DNA of 64,000 bases, from assembly GCF_025399895.1 (NCBI RefSeq), contig NZ_JAODUA010000002.1, positions 186,001 through 250,000 of the forward strand, in the 5' to 3' direction. Positions 1-8,136 of this stretch are shown in pieces. The position numbers were made by a program, and so were the translations under genes. This DNA is from Streptomyces sp. ASQP_92 (lineage in GTDB: Bacteria > Actinomycetota > Actinomycetes > Streptomycetales > Streptomycetaceae). The notes below the pieces were generated by a model, which saw nothing but the letters and a program-made list of their open reading frames with translations, ran no database searches and had not been told where the DNA came from. The first letter of the stretch is position 1, and the number at the start of each line of letters is the position of its first letter.

Positions 1-46
1 GGTGAGCAGCATGGGAATGATCCAAGCCGATCGGGGCGGGCCCCGG

Positions 47-982
47 CTAGCCCAGCGCGTGCAGCCCGGGCACGAAGGCGACGGCCAGCGGCACGGCGGG
101 GACGAGCGCGGCGTACGCGGTCAGCCGCAGCCGGCGGCTCGCGGAGAGCCGTGGGGCCGCCGACAGCAGCCGGTGCACCCGCTGGGGGAGTTGGCCGTCC
201 GGGGCCGGACAGGGCCCGAACACCCCGCGGTGCTCGTTGAGTTCGACCAGCGCGAGCGCGATCGTGAGGCGGCCGAAGCGACGCGAGGCGACGTCGTCGG
301 CGGCCAGCTCCACCAGCCGGTGCATCTCGTCGCGGAACGCGGCGAACACCGGCACCTGCGGGAACCCCCGCGCGAGCGCCCCCGCGCAGTGCAGCAGCCA
401 GTCGTGGCGGGCCCGGGCGTGCCCCACCTCATGGGCGAGCACCGCATCGAGCTGATGGCCCTTCAGACGCTGAAGTGCCGCCGTGGTGATGACCAGTTGG
501 GGCGTCTGGCCGGGCAGCCACCAGGCGTCGGGCCGAGCCGCCTCCAAAACCACCAGACGCTCGCCCGACGGCTCCTCCCCGGGCAGCAGCGGCGAGCGCA
601 GGCGCAGCTCCGCGCGGCGCCGGCGGCGCCTGGCCCAGCTGTCCCGGACCTCGCGGGTGAGCATCGCCCCCGTCCAGGCGCCGCCCAGGAAGAGCACCAC
701 CGCGAGCGCCGCCGACCAGGGGCCGTACGGGCCCAGGGCGTACGCCTCGACCACGGCCCGGGGCGCGGGCGCGAACACCTGGCCACGCACGGTCCGCCAC
801 GCGGACGCGGCACTGAGGACCATCGCGAGCCCGAAGCAGAGCAGCACCGCCGCCACCGCGCACTGCCACACCCACAGCGCCACCACCGGCTCGCGCTCGA
901 CCCAGTCGGCGCGGGCCAGCAGTCGCGGGGCGGCGACGGCGGACACCAGGCCGAGCACCAGCAACGCGAGGGAGACCGTCAT
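47..982 (-). CDS. M56-family membrane zinc metallopeptidase
   Basis: A 311-residue membrane peptidase of the BlaR1/MecR1 (M56) class. The zinc motif HEVGH is at residues 184-188 and the likely third ligand lies in ELAADD (225-230). Hydrophobic segments near residues 1-20, 38-60 and 88-107, plus one at the C-terminus, place the catalytic domain at the membrane. No penicillin-binding sensor domain is present, so it is the short form common in actinomycetes. Family members usually pair with a BlaI-type repressor; none is visible in the window, but the gene lies at its left edge. The ATG is preceded six bases upstream by a -10-like TAGGCT, and an inverted repeat (CCTATGA, 12-bp gap, TCATAGG) lies just upstream. 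Natural substrate unknown. Confidence 0.9.
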   Translation of the reverse strand: MTVSLALLVLGLVSAVAAPRLLARADWVEREPVVALWVWQCAVAAVLLCFGLAMVLSAASAWRTVRGQVFAPAPRAVVEAYALGPYGPWSAALAVVLFLGGAWTGAMLTREVRDSWARRRRRRAELRLRSPLLPGEEPSGERLVVLEAARPDAWWLPGQTPQLVITTAALQRLKGHQLDAVLAHEVGHARARHDWLLHCAGALARGFPQVPVFAAFRDEMHRLVELAADDVASRRFGRLTIALALVELNEHRGVFGPCPAPDGQLPQRVHRLLSAAPRLSASRRLRLTAYAALVPAVPLAVAFVPGLHALG

Positions 983-990
983 GGTCTCAG

Positions 991-1016
991 CCTATGAGCG
1001 GGGCCGCCGTCATAGG
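991..1016 (-). promoter_or_regulatory. Inverted repeat at the M56 peptidase promoter
   Basis: CCTATGA (991-997) and TCATAGG (1010-1016) form a perfect 7-bp inverted repeat separated by 12 bp. Its left arm overlaps the -10-like hexamer of the M56 gene, whose ATG is at 982. This is the position of a repressor operator, but the regulator is not identified and a chance repeat cannot be excluded. Confidence 0.35.
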
Positions 1017-1071
1017 TATGTCCGCGGCCGTCAAGTGACGCACGCCACGAACCGTCCGGCCGCCGGGCGGT

Positions 1072-1638
1072 TCAGACCGTCACCAGCATCGCGAGCATGG
1101 CGATCCCCATCGACAGGCGGCAGGCCAGCGCCAGTTCGGGCCGCGCGCCCCACGAGAGGGTCGCGCCCGGGGCTCCCGCTGCCGCTCCGGGCAGCAGCCG
1201 GGCGCCCGTCGACAGGACGTACCCCGCGAAGTACACGAGGAGCACCCCGGTCAGCAGCGGGACCCCGCCCGCGGTGTGCCCCTCGTGCCCGGCAGGGGCT
1301 CCGGTCCCGCCGGCCGGTGGCGCCATCGCCAGCGCCATGTAGACCATCGCGAGGGAGCCCACCACGTGATGCAGATGGTGCGCCCCGCCCCGCGCGAGCC
1401 ACAGCGCGCGCAGCGCGGCGCCGCCGAAGACCACCGCGTACCCCGTCAGCATCCAGGGCGGTGGCGCCAGGAAGGCGGCCGGCACGGCCATCGCGGCCAT
1501 GCCGAACCCCATCACCGCCTCGCCGCCCGCCGCCCGCCGGGCCCGCGCGGAGCCGCTGCGCATCCGCAGCAGACAGTACGAGCCCGTCGCCGCGCACAGC
1601 GCGACGAGCAGCCAGCCGGGCAGCACCGGACCGTGCAC
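1072..1638 (-). CDS. DUF5134-type integral membrane protein
   Basis: Predicted membrane protein of 188 residues with about six hydrophobic segments and a histidine-rich stretch (HHLHH) between two of them, as in DUF5134 proteins of actinomycetes. The GTG at 1636-1638 is chosen because GGGGAGGT lies five bases upstream and the first membrane helix (LPGWLLVALCA) begins right after it; an ATG further upstream would add a charged, non-conserved-looking extension. It lies 89 bp upstream of the M56 peptidase on the same strand and may be co-transcribed. Function unknown; the histidine cluster could bind a metal, which is inference only. Confidence 0.8.
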   Translation of the reverse strand: MHGPVLPGWLLVALCAATGSYCLLRMRSGSARARRAAGGEAVMGFGMAAMAVPAAFLAPPPWMLTGYAVVFGGAALRALWLARGGAHHLHHVVGSLAMVYMALAMAPPAGGTGAPAGHEGHTAGGVPLLTGVLLVYFAGYVLSTGARLLPGAAAGAPGATLSWGARPELALACRLSMGIAMLAMLVTV

Positions 1639-1813
1639 GGCGTACCTCCCCGCTCGATGTGACGCCCTGCCGACGAGTCGATGCCCGTCGCCGGGGCCGC
1701 ATACGCGGGCGCAGGGACACACAAGGGGAGCGCGCGGGGGATCTTCGCCGGTCAGGAGCGGGTGGGGAGCCGGTCGGCGGGACGCCCGAGGGAGAAGGTG
1801 CGCCCCCGGGCCT

Positions 1814-2200
1814 TCAGGGGCGGTAGCGCAGCGGGTGGTCGGCGGGGACCTCCACGACCGCGATGCGCACCCCGTCCGGGTCCTCCAGCCACATCTCGAC
1901 GAGCCCCCACGGCTCGCGCACCGGCGGCCGCGCGATCGTCACCCCGCGCGCCACGAGCTCCTCGTGCGCCTCGGCCACATCCGCGACCTGAAGCCACATC
2001 TGGAGCCCCGGAGCGGGCGGACGTTCGGAGCGGCCGGACACCTCCAGGAAGCCGCCACCCAGGAAGTACACCGTGCCGCGCTCGGGCCCCGTACCGAACT
2101 CGCGGTAGACGGGCAGGCCCAGCCGCTCGCCGTAGAAGTCCCGTGAACGCTCGGGGTCGGTAGGGCGCAGAAGGGTCCGGCTGCTCAGTACATGCACCAT
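1814..2200 (-). CDS. VOC (glyoxalase/bleomycin-resistance fold) protein
   Basis: Small 128-residue protein of the vicinal oxygen chelate superfamily. It shows the expected pattern of paired beta-alpha-beta modules: an N-terminal LLRPTDPERSRDFYGERLG motif and a C-terminal WLEDPDGVRIAVVE strand pair. Such proteins are single-domain dioxygenases, lyases or drug-binding proteins, and the substrate cannot be read from sequence. The ATG at 2200 is preferred because the conserved fold starts directly after it; a longer reading adds 17 unrelated residues. It is transcribed divergently from the GNAT acetyltransferase, with 74 bp between the two starts. Confidence 0.88.
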   Translation of the reverse strand: MVHVLSSRTLLRPTDPERSRDFYGERLGLPVYREFGTGPERGTVYFLGGGFLEVSGRSERPPAPGLQMWLQVADVAEAHEELVARGVTIARPPVREPWGLVEMWLEDPDGVRIAVVEVPADHPLRYRP

Positions 2201-2274
2201 GACAGGGGACCCTAGCCGCCGGGTTACGCTCGGGAGGCCGCCCCAGCGCAATCGATCAGCAGGGAGACCGCCCG

Positions 2275-2823
2275 ATGGACACCGCCCGCCGCCCCGACAC
2301 GGAGCTGACCTACCGGGACGGCACGGAAGCCGACATCGACGCGCTGGTGCCGCTCATCGAGTCGGCGTATCGCGGTGACTCCAGCCGGGCCGGCTGGACC
2401 ACCGAGGCCGACATCCTCGAAGGCCAGCGCACCGACCCCGAGGGCGTGCGCGCGGTCATCACCACGCCCGGCAGCAAGCTGCTCACCGTGTGGCGCGACG
2501 GCGTCCTGGTGGCGTGCTGCCAGCTCGAACACCGCGGTGAGGTCGCCTACTTCGGCATGTTCGCGGTCTCTCCCGCGCTCCAGGGCGCGGGCCTCGGCAA
2601 GCGGATCATCGCCGAGGCCGAGCGCGTCGCGCGGGCCGAGTGGGGGGTGGGCGAGATGCACATGACCGTCATCTCGGTGCGCGAGGAGCTGATCGCGTTC
2701 TACGAGCGGCGCGGCTACCGCCGTACGGGAAAGCTGACGCCCTTCCCGTACGGCGACGAGCGCTTCGGCCTGCCGCAGCGCGACGACCTCGCGTTCGAGC
2801 TGCTGGTCAAGGACCTGGGCTGA
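2275..2823 (+). CDS. GNAT-family N-acetyltransferase
   Basis: A 182-residue acetyl-CoA-dependent N-acyltransferase. The core motif A (FAVSPALQGAGLGKRI) contains the pyrophosphate-binding Q-x-x-G-x-G pattern, and the C-terminal FYERRGYRRTG segment is the typical motif B. The ATG has a good ribosome site (AGGGAG, eight bases upstream). The acceptor is unknown. It is divergent from the VOC gene and convergent with the GDPD gene; the stop codon forms part of a large hairpin shared with that neighbour. Confidence 0.92.
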   Translation: MDTARRPDTELTYRDGTEADIDALVPLIESAYRGDSSRAGWTTEADILEGQRTDPEGVRAVITTPGSKLLTVWRDGVLVACCQLEHRGEVAYFGMFAVSPALQGAGLGKRIIAEAERVARAEWGVGEMHMTVISVREELIAFYERRGYRRTGKLTPFPYGDERFGLPQRDDLAFELLVKDLG

Positions 2824-2880
2824 GCCAGGGCGCGAGCCGGGCCAGGACTCGGCGGAGCCGGGAGCCGCGCGCCTGGCTCA
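2821..2880. terminator. Bidirectional hairpin that includes both stop codons
   Basis: TGAGCCAGG (2821-2829) is exactly complementary to CCTGGCTCA (2872-2880), and pairing continues by four more bases after a one-base bulge. The left arm begins with the stop codon of the acetyltransferase and the right arm ends with the stop codon of the GDPD gene on the other strand. This is a likely bidirectional terminator between convergent genes; the loop is long (about 34-42 nt). Confidence 0.6.
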
Positions 2881-3561
2881 CGCGGTGAAGCGGCCGGTGC
2901 GGCGGATCTCCGGGTGGTCGGTCGTCGCGCCGTCCAGTTGCAGGGCGCGTACGAGGCGCAGCTGGTCCTGGGTGTTGACGGTCCAGCCGATCACCTTGAG
3001 CCCCGCTGTGTGGGCCCGCTCGACCGTCTCGAAGGTGATCCGCTCGATGCTCAGGACCAGGCTCTTCGCGCCGACGGCCAGGGCCCGGTCCAGGAGATCG
3101 GGGCCCCAGTCGTCGTCGACGAGCCCGGTGCGCAGGCCCGGCACCAGCGCGGCGATCTCGGCGAGCGCCGCGTCGTGGAACGAGATGACCTCCACCCGGC
3201 CCACCAGGTCCCGCCGCAGGATCACCTCGGCGAGCGCGCGGGCCGCCGCGGTGTCCTTGATCTCTGCCTGGATAGGGGTCTTCACCGCGTCGAGCACTTC
3301 CTCGAACACGGGGACGCGCTCGCCCTGTCCCGCGTCCAGCTCCCGCAGCTCGGCCAGGGTCAGCTCCCCGATGGGGCCCGTGCCGTCCGTGGTGCGGTCG
3401 ACCTCGGCGTCGTGCATGACGACGAGGGCGCCGTCCTTGCTGAGGTGCAGATCGAGTTCGATGACGTCCATGCCCGCGCGTTCCGCGCGGACGAAGGAAC
3501 GCAGGGTGTTCTCCGGTTCGACACCCATGACCCCGCGATGACCGATGGTGAGGAACGTCAA
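2878..3561 (-). CDS. Glycerophosphodiester phosphodiesterase (GDPD family)
   Basis: Cytoplasmic-type GDPD of 227 residues that hydrolyses glycerophosphodiesters to glycerol-3-phosphate and an alcohol. The N-terminus has the family signature GHRGVMGVEPENTLRSF, with the catalytic HR and the EPENT metal-binding stretch, followed by ELDLHLSKDGALVVMHD with metal-binding E, D and H. No signal peptide is evident. I chose TTG (3559-3561) as the start: the conserved core begins a few residues after it and AGCGAGG lies just upstream; no ATG or GTG is available near the fold boundary. It is convergent with the acetyltransferase. Confidence 0.9.
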   Translation of the reverse strand: MTFLTIGHRGVMGVEPENTLRSFVRAERAGMDVIELDLHLSKDGALVVMHDAEVDRTTDGTGPIGELTLAELRELDAGQGERVPVFEEVLDAVKTPIQAEIKDTAAARALAEVILRRDLVGRVEVISFHDAALAEIAALVPGLRTGLVDDDWGPDLLDRALAVGAKSLVLSIERITFETVERAHTAGLKVIGWTVNTQDQLRLVRALQLDGATTDHPEIRRTGRFTA

Positions 3562-3632
3562 GACAGGCCTCGCTTCCGTCGACGGCGGTATGCGCGCGCG
3601 ATGCGGTCCCGTGCGCACGCGGCAGCCGCAGC

Positions 3633-3758
3633 CTAACGGCCCGCCACCGCAACGGACCCCGGCTCGCGGGGCGCATCGGAGTCGTCCGCGCGGGTTGACG
3701 CGATCCCGAGGACGAGACCGGTGATCAGGGCTGCGACAAGGACGGCGCGGGTACTCAC
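3633..3758 (-). CDS. Small single-pass membrane peptide, 41 aa
   Basis: A 41-residue reading frame starting at GTG with GGAG eight bases upstream. It consists of a short basic N-terminus (STR), one hydrophobic helix (AVLVAALITGLVLGIA) and a polar tail. It lies just upstream of the GDPD gene on the same strand and could be co-transcribed. I do not recognise it. Coding evidence is limited to the ribosome site and the clean membrane-helix pattern. Confidence 0.4.
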   Translation of the reverse strand: MSTRAVLVAALITGLVLGIASTRADDSDAPREPGSVAVAGR

Positions 3759-3889
3759 GGGCGCGGCTCCGGGGTGCGGTCGACGGGCGGGGGGACTCCG
3801 TCCTACCTGTGCGCACCCCGCGCGGGCCAACCCGTGTCACCCGCCCGTGGGCGATTCCTTTCACCCTTGACGCGCCCGCCGTCCGGGCC

Positions 3890-4525
3890 TCAGCCGGGGC
3901 CGGGCCACCCGTCGTCGCTGTCCGAAACCGCACCCCTCGGCGGCACCAGACGGTCCAGGTCGGCGAGCATCGCCCGAGCGAGCTCCAGCTCGGCCAGCTC
4001 CCGCAGCTCGCTCCAGCGCAGCGCGATGCGGGGATGGGCCCACTCCTCGTGGTCCTCGGCGCGGGCCAGCGCGGCCCGTACCTGCCGCAACTCGGCCTCG
4101 GTGCGCGCCAGATGCTCCTCGACCAGCGCGCGCAGCCGCTCCGGCGCCGCCAGGTGCCCGAGCCAGATGCGCAGCACCAGGGGATGCTTGAGCACCGGGG
4201 GGCCCACGTCCTGCGTCGAGTCGGCCCAGTCGGCGAGCGCGGCGCGGCCCGCCTCGCTGATCGCGTACCGCCGCTTGGTGCGCGGCTCCTCGGGACCGGA
4301 GCGGCGGGAGGTGGCGTACCCGAGCGTCTCCAGACGGCGCAGCTCGGCGTAGATCTGGCTGATGGCGGGTGACCAGTAGAAGAAGCGCAGCGAGGCGTCG
4401 GCCCACTTCTTGAGCTCGTAGCCGGTCCGTTCGCCGGGGAACGAGAGCAGCCCGAGGACCGCCCAGGCGGTCGGCGGCAGCTGCTGCCGCGGTTCGTGCT
4501 CGCGGGAGAACGGACGACTGGTCAT
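3890..4525 (-). CDS. PadR-family transcriptional regulator
   Basis: A 211-residue winged-helix regulator. The N-terminal PadR domain is clear (LSFPGERTGYELKKWAD, then YWSPAISQIYAELRRLETLGY), followed by a charged helical C-terminal domain (about residues 110-190) with the RTEAELRQVRAAL coiled segment used for dimerisation. The ATG at 4523-4525 begins MTSRPFSREHEP just ahead of the domain. PadR proteins usually repress a divergent operon and respond to a small molecule. Here the divergent operon is DUF6421 - SDR - aldolase, 288 bp away, the obvious candidate target. The minus frame stays open far upstream across the DUF6421 gene, but that extension is a shadow of the opposite strand. Confidence 0.92.
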   Translation of the reverse strand: MTSRPFSREHEPRQQLPPTAWAVLGLLSFPGERTGYELKKWADASLRFFYWSPAISQIYAELRRLETLGYATSRRSGPEEPRTKRRYAISEAGRAALADWADSTQDVGPPVLKHPLVLRIWLGHLAAPERLRALVEEHLARTEAELRQVRAALARAEDHEEWAHPRIALRWSELRELAELELARAMLADLDRLVPPRGAVSDSDDGWPGPG

Positions 4526-4748
4526 ACGGCGAATTGAAGTGAGCGCGGCACCGGGAAACAAGCCCCGAAGGGCCCGTGAGATGCTCCGTGATCTTCGCGG
4601 CGGCGTTGGCGGATCGCACCGGACGGTCGCCCTCCGGTAGTGACGCCGCTCACCTCGGGGACCGCAGCCATTAACCGTGCCATTGCGTCGGCACAGGAAG
4701 ATGAGCGGTGCAACGCGAACATCACAGGATAATTTATTGAGCTTCCTC

Positions 4749-4778
4749 TTGAGGGAAAGAACCGAACGCGGATACGGT
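4749..4778 (+). promoter_or_regulatory. Promoter of the DUF6421 operon
   Basis: TTGAGG (4749-4754) and TACGGT (4773-4778) are spaced by 18 bp, a good match to a housekeeping streptomycete promoter. The expected start near 4785 leaves a leader of about 29 nt with the strong ribosome site GGAGGAAG before the ATG at 4814. An AT-rich stretch and imperfect TTCCTC/GAGGGAA arms just upstream are candidate PadR contacts. Confidence 0.55.
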
Positions 4779-4813
4779 GTCTTGACGCGAGGTTCTCCTG
4801 TGGAGGAAGTGAC

Positions 4814-6214
4814 ATGACGGAAATTCTTGTGCAGGACCCGGCCGTGGGGGGCGCAACAGCCGACCGGCGGGTGGTCGACCACCCCGCGTGGACCGCGCTC
4901 AAGAATGCCGTCGAGGAGATCCGGCCCTGGCAGTCGAAGGACGGCTCGATCGACTTCGACGCCGAGGGCGCCCCGCCCCGCGCCGTCGTCGAGGCCACGC
5001 TCGACCAGGTGATAGCGGCGGTCGAGCAGCTCTCCCCGCTCCTGCCGCACGACGCGGCCTACCACCGCGCCATGATCGGTGACCTGCGCAAGTGGGCCGA
5101 CAGCGCCTTCGACGTGCCGGACTTCCTGGACTCGCTGCTGCGGTTCCACCCGGCCGCCGACCGCGCCGACGGTCTCCAGCGCCTGGTGCTCTTCCCCATG
5201 TACACGCAGAACGGCAACCCCGACCGCAACCTCGAAGCGGTCGTGCTGCGCATGGTCTGGCCCGAGTGGCTCGCCGAGCTGGAGGCGACCCGCTACGACA
5301 ACCCGCTGTTCTGCGGCATCACCTTCGAGGACTTCACCTCGGGCTACGACACCCACTCGGCGGTCCTGTTCCCCGAGACGATCGCCGTGCGCGAGGCCCC
5401 CGAGCGCTTCACCTGGGGCGGCATCTTCTGCGACCGCGAGGCGGCCCGCTTCCGCGCCGTCACCGAGGCGTCCGTGGACATCCTGGGTCTTGAACTCCCC
5501 GAGGACATCCGGGAGATGGTGGCCGACCAGGAGCGCTGCGAGAAGGCCTTCGTGCTCTGGGACATGGTCCACGACCGCACCCACAGCCACGGCGACCTCC
5601 CGTTCGACCCCTTCATGATCAAGCAGCGCCAGCCGTTCTGGATGTACGGCCTGGAAGAGCTGCGCTGCGACCTCACCGCCTTCAAGGAGGCCGTGAAGCT
5701 GGAGGCCGAGGGCAACCAGCACGGCCGCGACGTGCAGTACGCGGTGCTCTTCGACCGGATGTTCCGCTTCCCGGTCTCCGGCGACCGCGTCCGCAACTAC
5801 GACGGGCTCGGCGGCCAGCTCCTCTTCGCCTACCTGCACAAGCACGACGTGGTGCGCTGGACCGACAACAAGCTGCACATCGACTGGGACCGCGCCCCGC
5901 AGGTCACCAACCAGCTCTGCGCCGAGATCGAGAAGCTCTACCGCGACGGCATCGACCGGCCCAAGCTGGTCCACTGGTTCGCCGCGTACGACCTGGTCTC
6001 CACCTACCTCGCCCCGCACCCGGGATCGCGCTGGGCCAAGGGCCCCGACGCCCTGGATCTGACGCAGCCGCCCCGCAAACTCGTCGACGACGTGCTTCCG
6101 GACGAGTTTCCGCTCAGCATGTTCTATGAGGCGCTCTCCAAGAAGCTGAAGAACGTGATCGCCTCCACCAAGGGGATCACCGCCGCTTCCGCTCCGGCCG
6201 GGGCCGCCGCGTGA
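4814..6214 (+). CDS. DUF6421-family protein of unknown function
   Basis: A 466-residue soluble protein that I recognise as the DUF6421 family; no activity is known to me. Visible features are a helical N-terminal region, many acidic and aromatic residues, and a conserved-looking His/Asp cluster HDRTHSHGDLPFDPF near residues 256-270 that would suit a metal site. The C-terminus is an alanine-rich tail. The ATG has a strong GGAGGAAG ribosome site. It is the first gene of a three-gene operon: its stop overlaps the GTG of the SDR gene, which in turn overlaps the aldolase gene, so the three are probably translated in fixed ratio and act in one pathway. Divergent PadR is the likely regulator. Confidence 0.93.
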   Translation: MTEILVQDPAVGGATADRRVVDHPAWTALKNAVEEIRPWQSKDGSIDFDAEGAPPRAVVEATLDQVIAAVEQLSPLLPHDAAYHRAMIGDLRKWADSAFDVPDFLDSLLRFHPAADRADGLQRLVLFPMYTQNGNPDRNLEAVVLRMVWPEWLAELEATRYDNPLFCGITFEDFTSGYDTHSAVLFPETIAVREAPERFTWGGIFCDREAARFRAVTEASVDILGLELPEDIREMVADQERCEKAFVLWDMVHDRTHSHGDLPFDPFMIKQRQPFWMYGLEELRCDLTAFKEAVKLEAEGNQHGRDVQYAVLFDRMFRFPVSGDRVRNYDGLGGQLLFAYLHKHDVVRWTDNKLHIDWDRAPQVTNQLCAEIEKLYRDGIDRPKLVHWFAAYDLVSTYLAPHPGSRWAKGPDALDLTQPPRKLVDDVLPDEFPLSMFYEALSKKLKNVIASTKGITAASAPAGAAA

Positions 6215-6996
6215 GCACTCGTACGGACGGTTCGGAAGGGGCGAGGAAGATGAACAACGGACCTCTCAACGGCGCTGTCGTCGCCGTCGCGGGTGCGGCG
6301 GGACCCGCCGGGCGGGCCGCGCTGCTGCGGCTCGCCGAAGCGGGCGCCGTCGTCGTCGGCGCGGACGCGGACGCGGAACGCCTGGCCGAGGCCGTGGACG
6401 CCGCGCGGTACGCGCACGGCGGGGCCACCGTCACCGGCGACACCGTGGACCTCCTCGACCTCCAGGCCACCCGGGACTGGGCCGAGCGCACCCAGAAGGA
6501 CTTCGGGCGCATCGACGGCCTGGTCCACCTCGTCGGCGGTTGGCGCGGCAGCACCTCCTTCCCGGAGACCGATCTGGCCGACTGGGAGCTCCTTGAGAAG
6601 CTGCTGATCAAGACCGTGCAGCACACCTCGCTCGCCTTCCACGACGGGCTGCTGCGCAGCGACCGGGGCCGCTTCGTCCTGGTCAGCCAGTCCGGGGCGC
6701 ACAAGCCCACCGCGAACAACGCCGCGTACAACGCGGGCAAGGCCGCCGCCGAGGCGTGGACCCTCGCGCTCGGCGACTCGTTCCGCAAGGCGGGGGGTGA
6801 GGACGGGCCGACGGCCGCTGCTGCGATCCTGGTGATCAAGGCACTGGTGCACGACGCGATGCGCGCCGAGCGACCCAATGCGAAGTTCGCGGGCTTCACC
6901 GATGTCACGGAGCTGGCCGACGCCATCGCCGGAGTGTGGGACAAGCCCGCCCAGGAAGTGAACGGACAGCGCCTGTGGCTGACCCCCAAGCCGTGA
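6211..6996 (+). CDS. Short-chain dehydrogenase/reductase, operon partner of DUF6421
   Basis: A 261-residue Rossmann-fold SDR. The N-terminal coenzyme motif is variant (VAVAGAAGPAGRAAL in place of TGxxxGxG), the NAG-like segment reads HLVGGWRG, and the active-site Tyr-Lys pair is YNAGK with serine in VSQSG, so the triad is intact. The GTG start lies in the GTGA overlap with the DUF6421 stop; an internal ATG at 6250 (MNNGPL) with GGGGCGAGG upstream is an alternative and would remove 13 residues. It ends in another GTGA overlap with the aldolase-like gene. Substrate unknown. Confidence 0.9.
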   Translation: MSTRTDGSEGARKMNNGPLNGAVVAVAGAAGPAGRAALLRLAEAGAVVVGADADAERLAEAVDAARYAHGGATVTGDTVDLLDLQATRDWAERTQKDFGRIDGLVHLVGGWRGSTSFPETDLADWELLEKLLIKTVQHTSLAFHDGLLRSDRGRFVLVSQSGAHKPTANNAAYNAGKAAAEAWTLALGDSFRKAGGEDGPTAAAAILVIKALVHDAMRAERPNAKFAGFTDVTELADAIAGVWDKPAQEVNGQRLWLTPKP

Positions 6997-8054
6997 GGAC
7001 GGACGCGCGAGCGCACCACGACCCGGCGGTGCGCGGCTTCGCCAGCGACAACTACGCCGGCGCGCACCCCGAAGTCCTCGCCGCCATCGCCCTCGCTAAC
7101 GGCGGCCATCAGATCGCCTACGGCGAGGACGACTACACCGAACACCTTCAGCGTGTCATGCACAGCCACTTCGGCTCGGACGCGCAGGCCTACCCGGTCT
7201 TCAACGGAACGGGCGCCAACGTCACCGCGCTCCAGGCGCTGACCGACCGCTGGGGCGCGGTCGTGTGCGCCGACACCGCGCACATCAACGTGGACGAGGG
7301 CGGGGCGCCCGAGCGCATGGCCGGCCTGAAGCTGCTCACGGTGACCACACCCGACGGCAAGCTGACGCCGGAGCTCATCGACCGGCAGGCCTGGGGCTGG
7401 GAGGACGAGCACCGTGCGATGCCGCAGGTCGTCTCGATCACCCAGAACACCGAGCTGGGCACGGTCTACACGCCCGACGAGATCAAGGCCATCTGCGACC
7501 ACGCCCACGAGCGCGGCATGAAGGTCCACCTCGACGGTGCGCGGATATCCAACGCGGCCGCCTCGCTGAACGTGCCGATGCGTACGTTCACCAACACGGT
7601 CGGCGTGGACGTCCTGTCGTTCGGCGGCACCAAGAACGGGATGCTGTTCGGCGAGGCGATCGTCGTCCTCAACCCGGACGCCGTCCAGCAGATGAAGCAC
7701 ATCCGCAAGATGTCGATGCAGCTCGCCTCCAAGATGCGCTTCGTCTCCGTGCAGTTGGAGGCACTGCTCGCCAAGGACCTGTGGCTGCGCAACGCCCGCC
7801 ACGCCAACGCCATGGCCCAGCGCCTGGCCGAGGGGGTGCGCCAGGTCGACGGCGTGGAGATCCTCCACGCGGTGCAGGCCAACGCGGTGTTCGCCCGGCT
7901 TCCGCACGACGTCAGCGAGCGGCTCCAGAAGCGCTACCGCTTCTACTTCTGGGACGAGAAGGCCGGCGACGTCCGGTGGATGTGCTCCTTCGACACCACC
8001 GAGGACGACGTGGACGGCTTCCTGCTGGCGCTGAAGGAAGAGATGGCGCGCTAG
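6993..8054 (+). CDS. Low-specificity threonine aldolase / beta-eliminating lyase family enzyme
   Basis: PLP-dependent fold-type I enzyme of 353 residues. Signatures are FASDNYAGAHPEV at the N-terminus, HINVDEGGAPE, HLDGARISNAA with the PLP-contacting Asp, and the cofactor lysine in SFGGTKNGMLFGEA. The family cleaves L-threonine or related beta-hydroxy amino acids to glycine and an aldehyde. The GTG at 6993 is in the stop overlap with the SDR gene; an earlier in-frame ATG inside the SDR gene is less likely. With an SDR next door, the aldehyde or hydroxy-acid product could be passed on for reduction or oxidation; this is inference. Confidence 0.92.
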   Translation: MRTDARAHHDPAVRGFASDNYAGAHPEVLAAIALANGGHQIAYGEDDYTEHLQRVMHSHFGSDAQAYPVFNGTGANVTALQALTDRWGAVVCADTAHINVDEGGAPERMAGLKLLTVTTPDGKLTPELIDRQAWGWEDEHRAMPQVVSITQNTELGTVYTPDEIKAICDHAHERGMKVHLDGARISNAAASLNVPMRTFTNTVGVDVLSFGGTKNGMLFGEAIVVLNPDAVQQMKHIRKMSMQLASKMRFVSVQLEALLAKDLWLRNARHANAMAQRLAEGVRQVDGVEILHAVQANAVFARLPHDVSERLQKRYRFYFWDEKAGDVRWMCSFDTTEDDVDGFLLALKEEMAR

Positions 8055-8078
8055 GCGACCGATCCATCTGAATACTTA

Positions 8079-8116
8079 TGCGGTCGACCGTAAAGTCATT
8101 GACTTGCGGTCGGCCG
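8079..8116 (+). promoter_or_regulatory. 12-bp direct repeats in the transglutaminase-like gene promoter
   Basis: TGCGGTCGACCG (8079-8090) and TGCGGTCGGCCG (8105-8116) match at 11 of 12 positions with a 26-bp repeat distance. The second copy fills the spacer between the -35 and -10 hexamers of the adjacent promoter. This arrangement fits an activator or repressor binding on one face of the helix; the regulator is unknown. Confidence 0.5.
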
Positions 8117-8128
8117 CATTCGTACGCT
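8099..8128 (+). promoter_or_regulatory. Promoter for a leaderless mRNA (transglutaminase-B3/B4 pair)
   Basis: TTGACT (8099-8104), an 18-bp spacer and TACGCT (8123-8128) are followed eight bases later by the ATG at 8137. No ribosome-binding sequence precedes that ATG, so transcription probably starts at or next to the start codon. Confidence 0.65.
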
Positions 8129-8136
8129 CGCGTGCC

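Noticed and set aside
4526..6019. Minus-strand frame that stays open across the DUF6421 gene and joins the PadR gene (709 codons)
   Set aside because: It is the complement of a well-supported gene with a strong ribosome site; the PadR domain starts cleanly at 4525.
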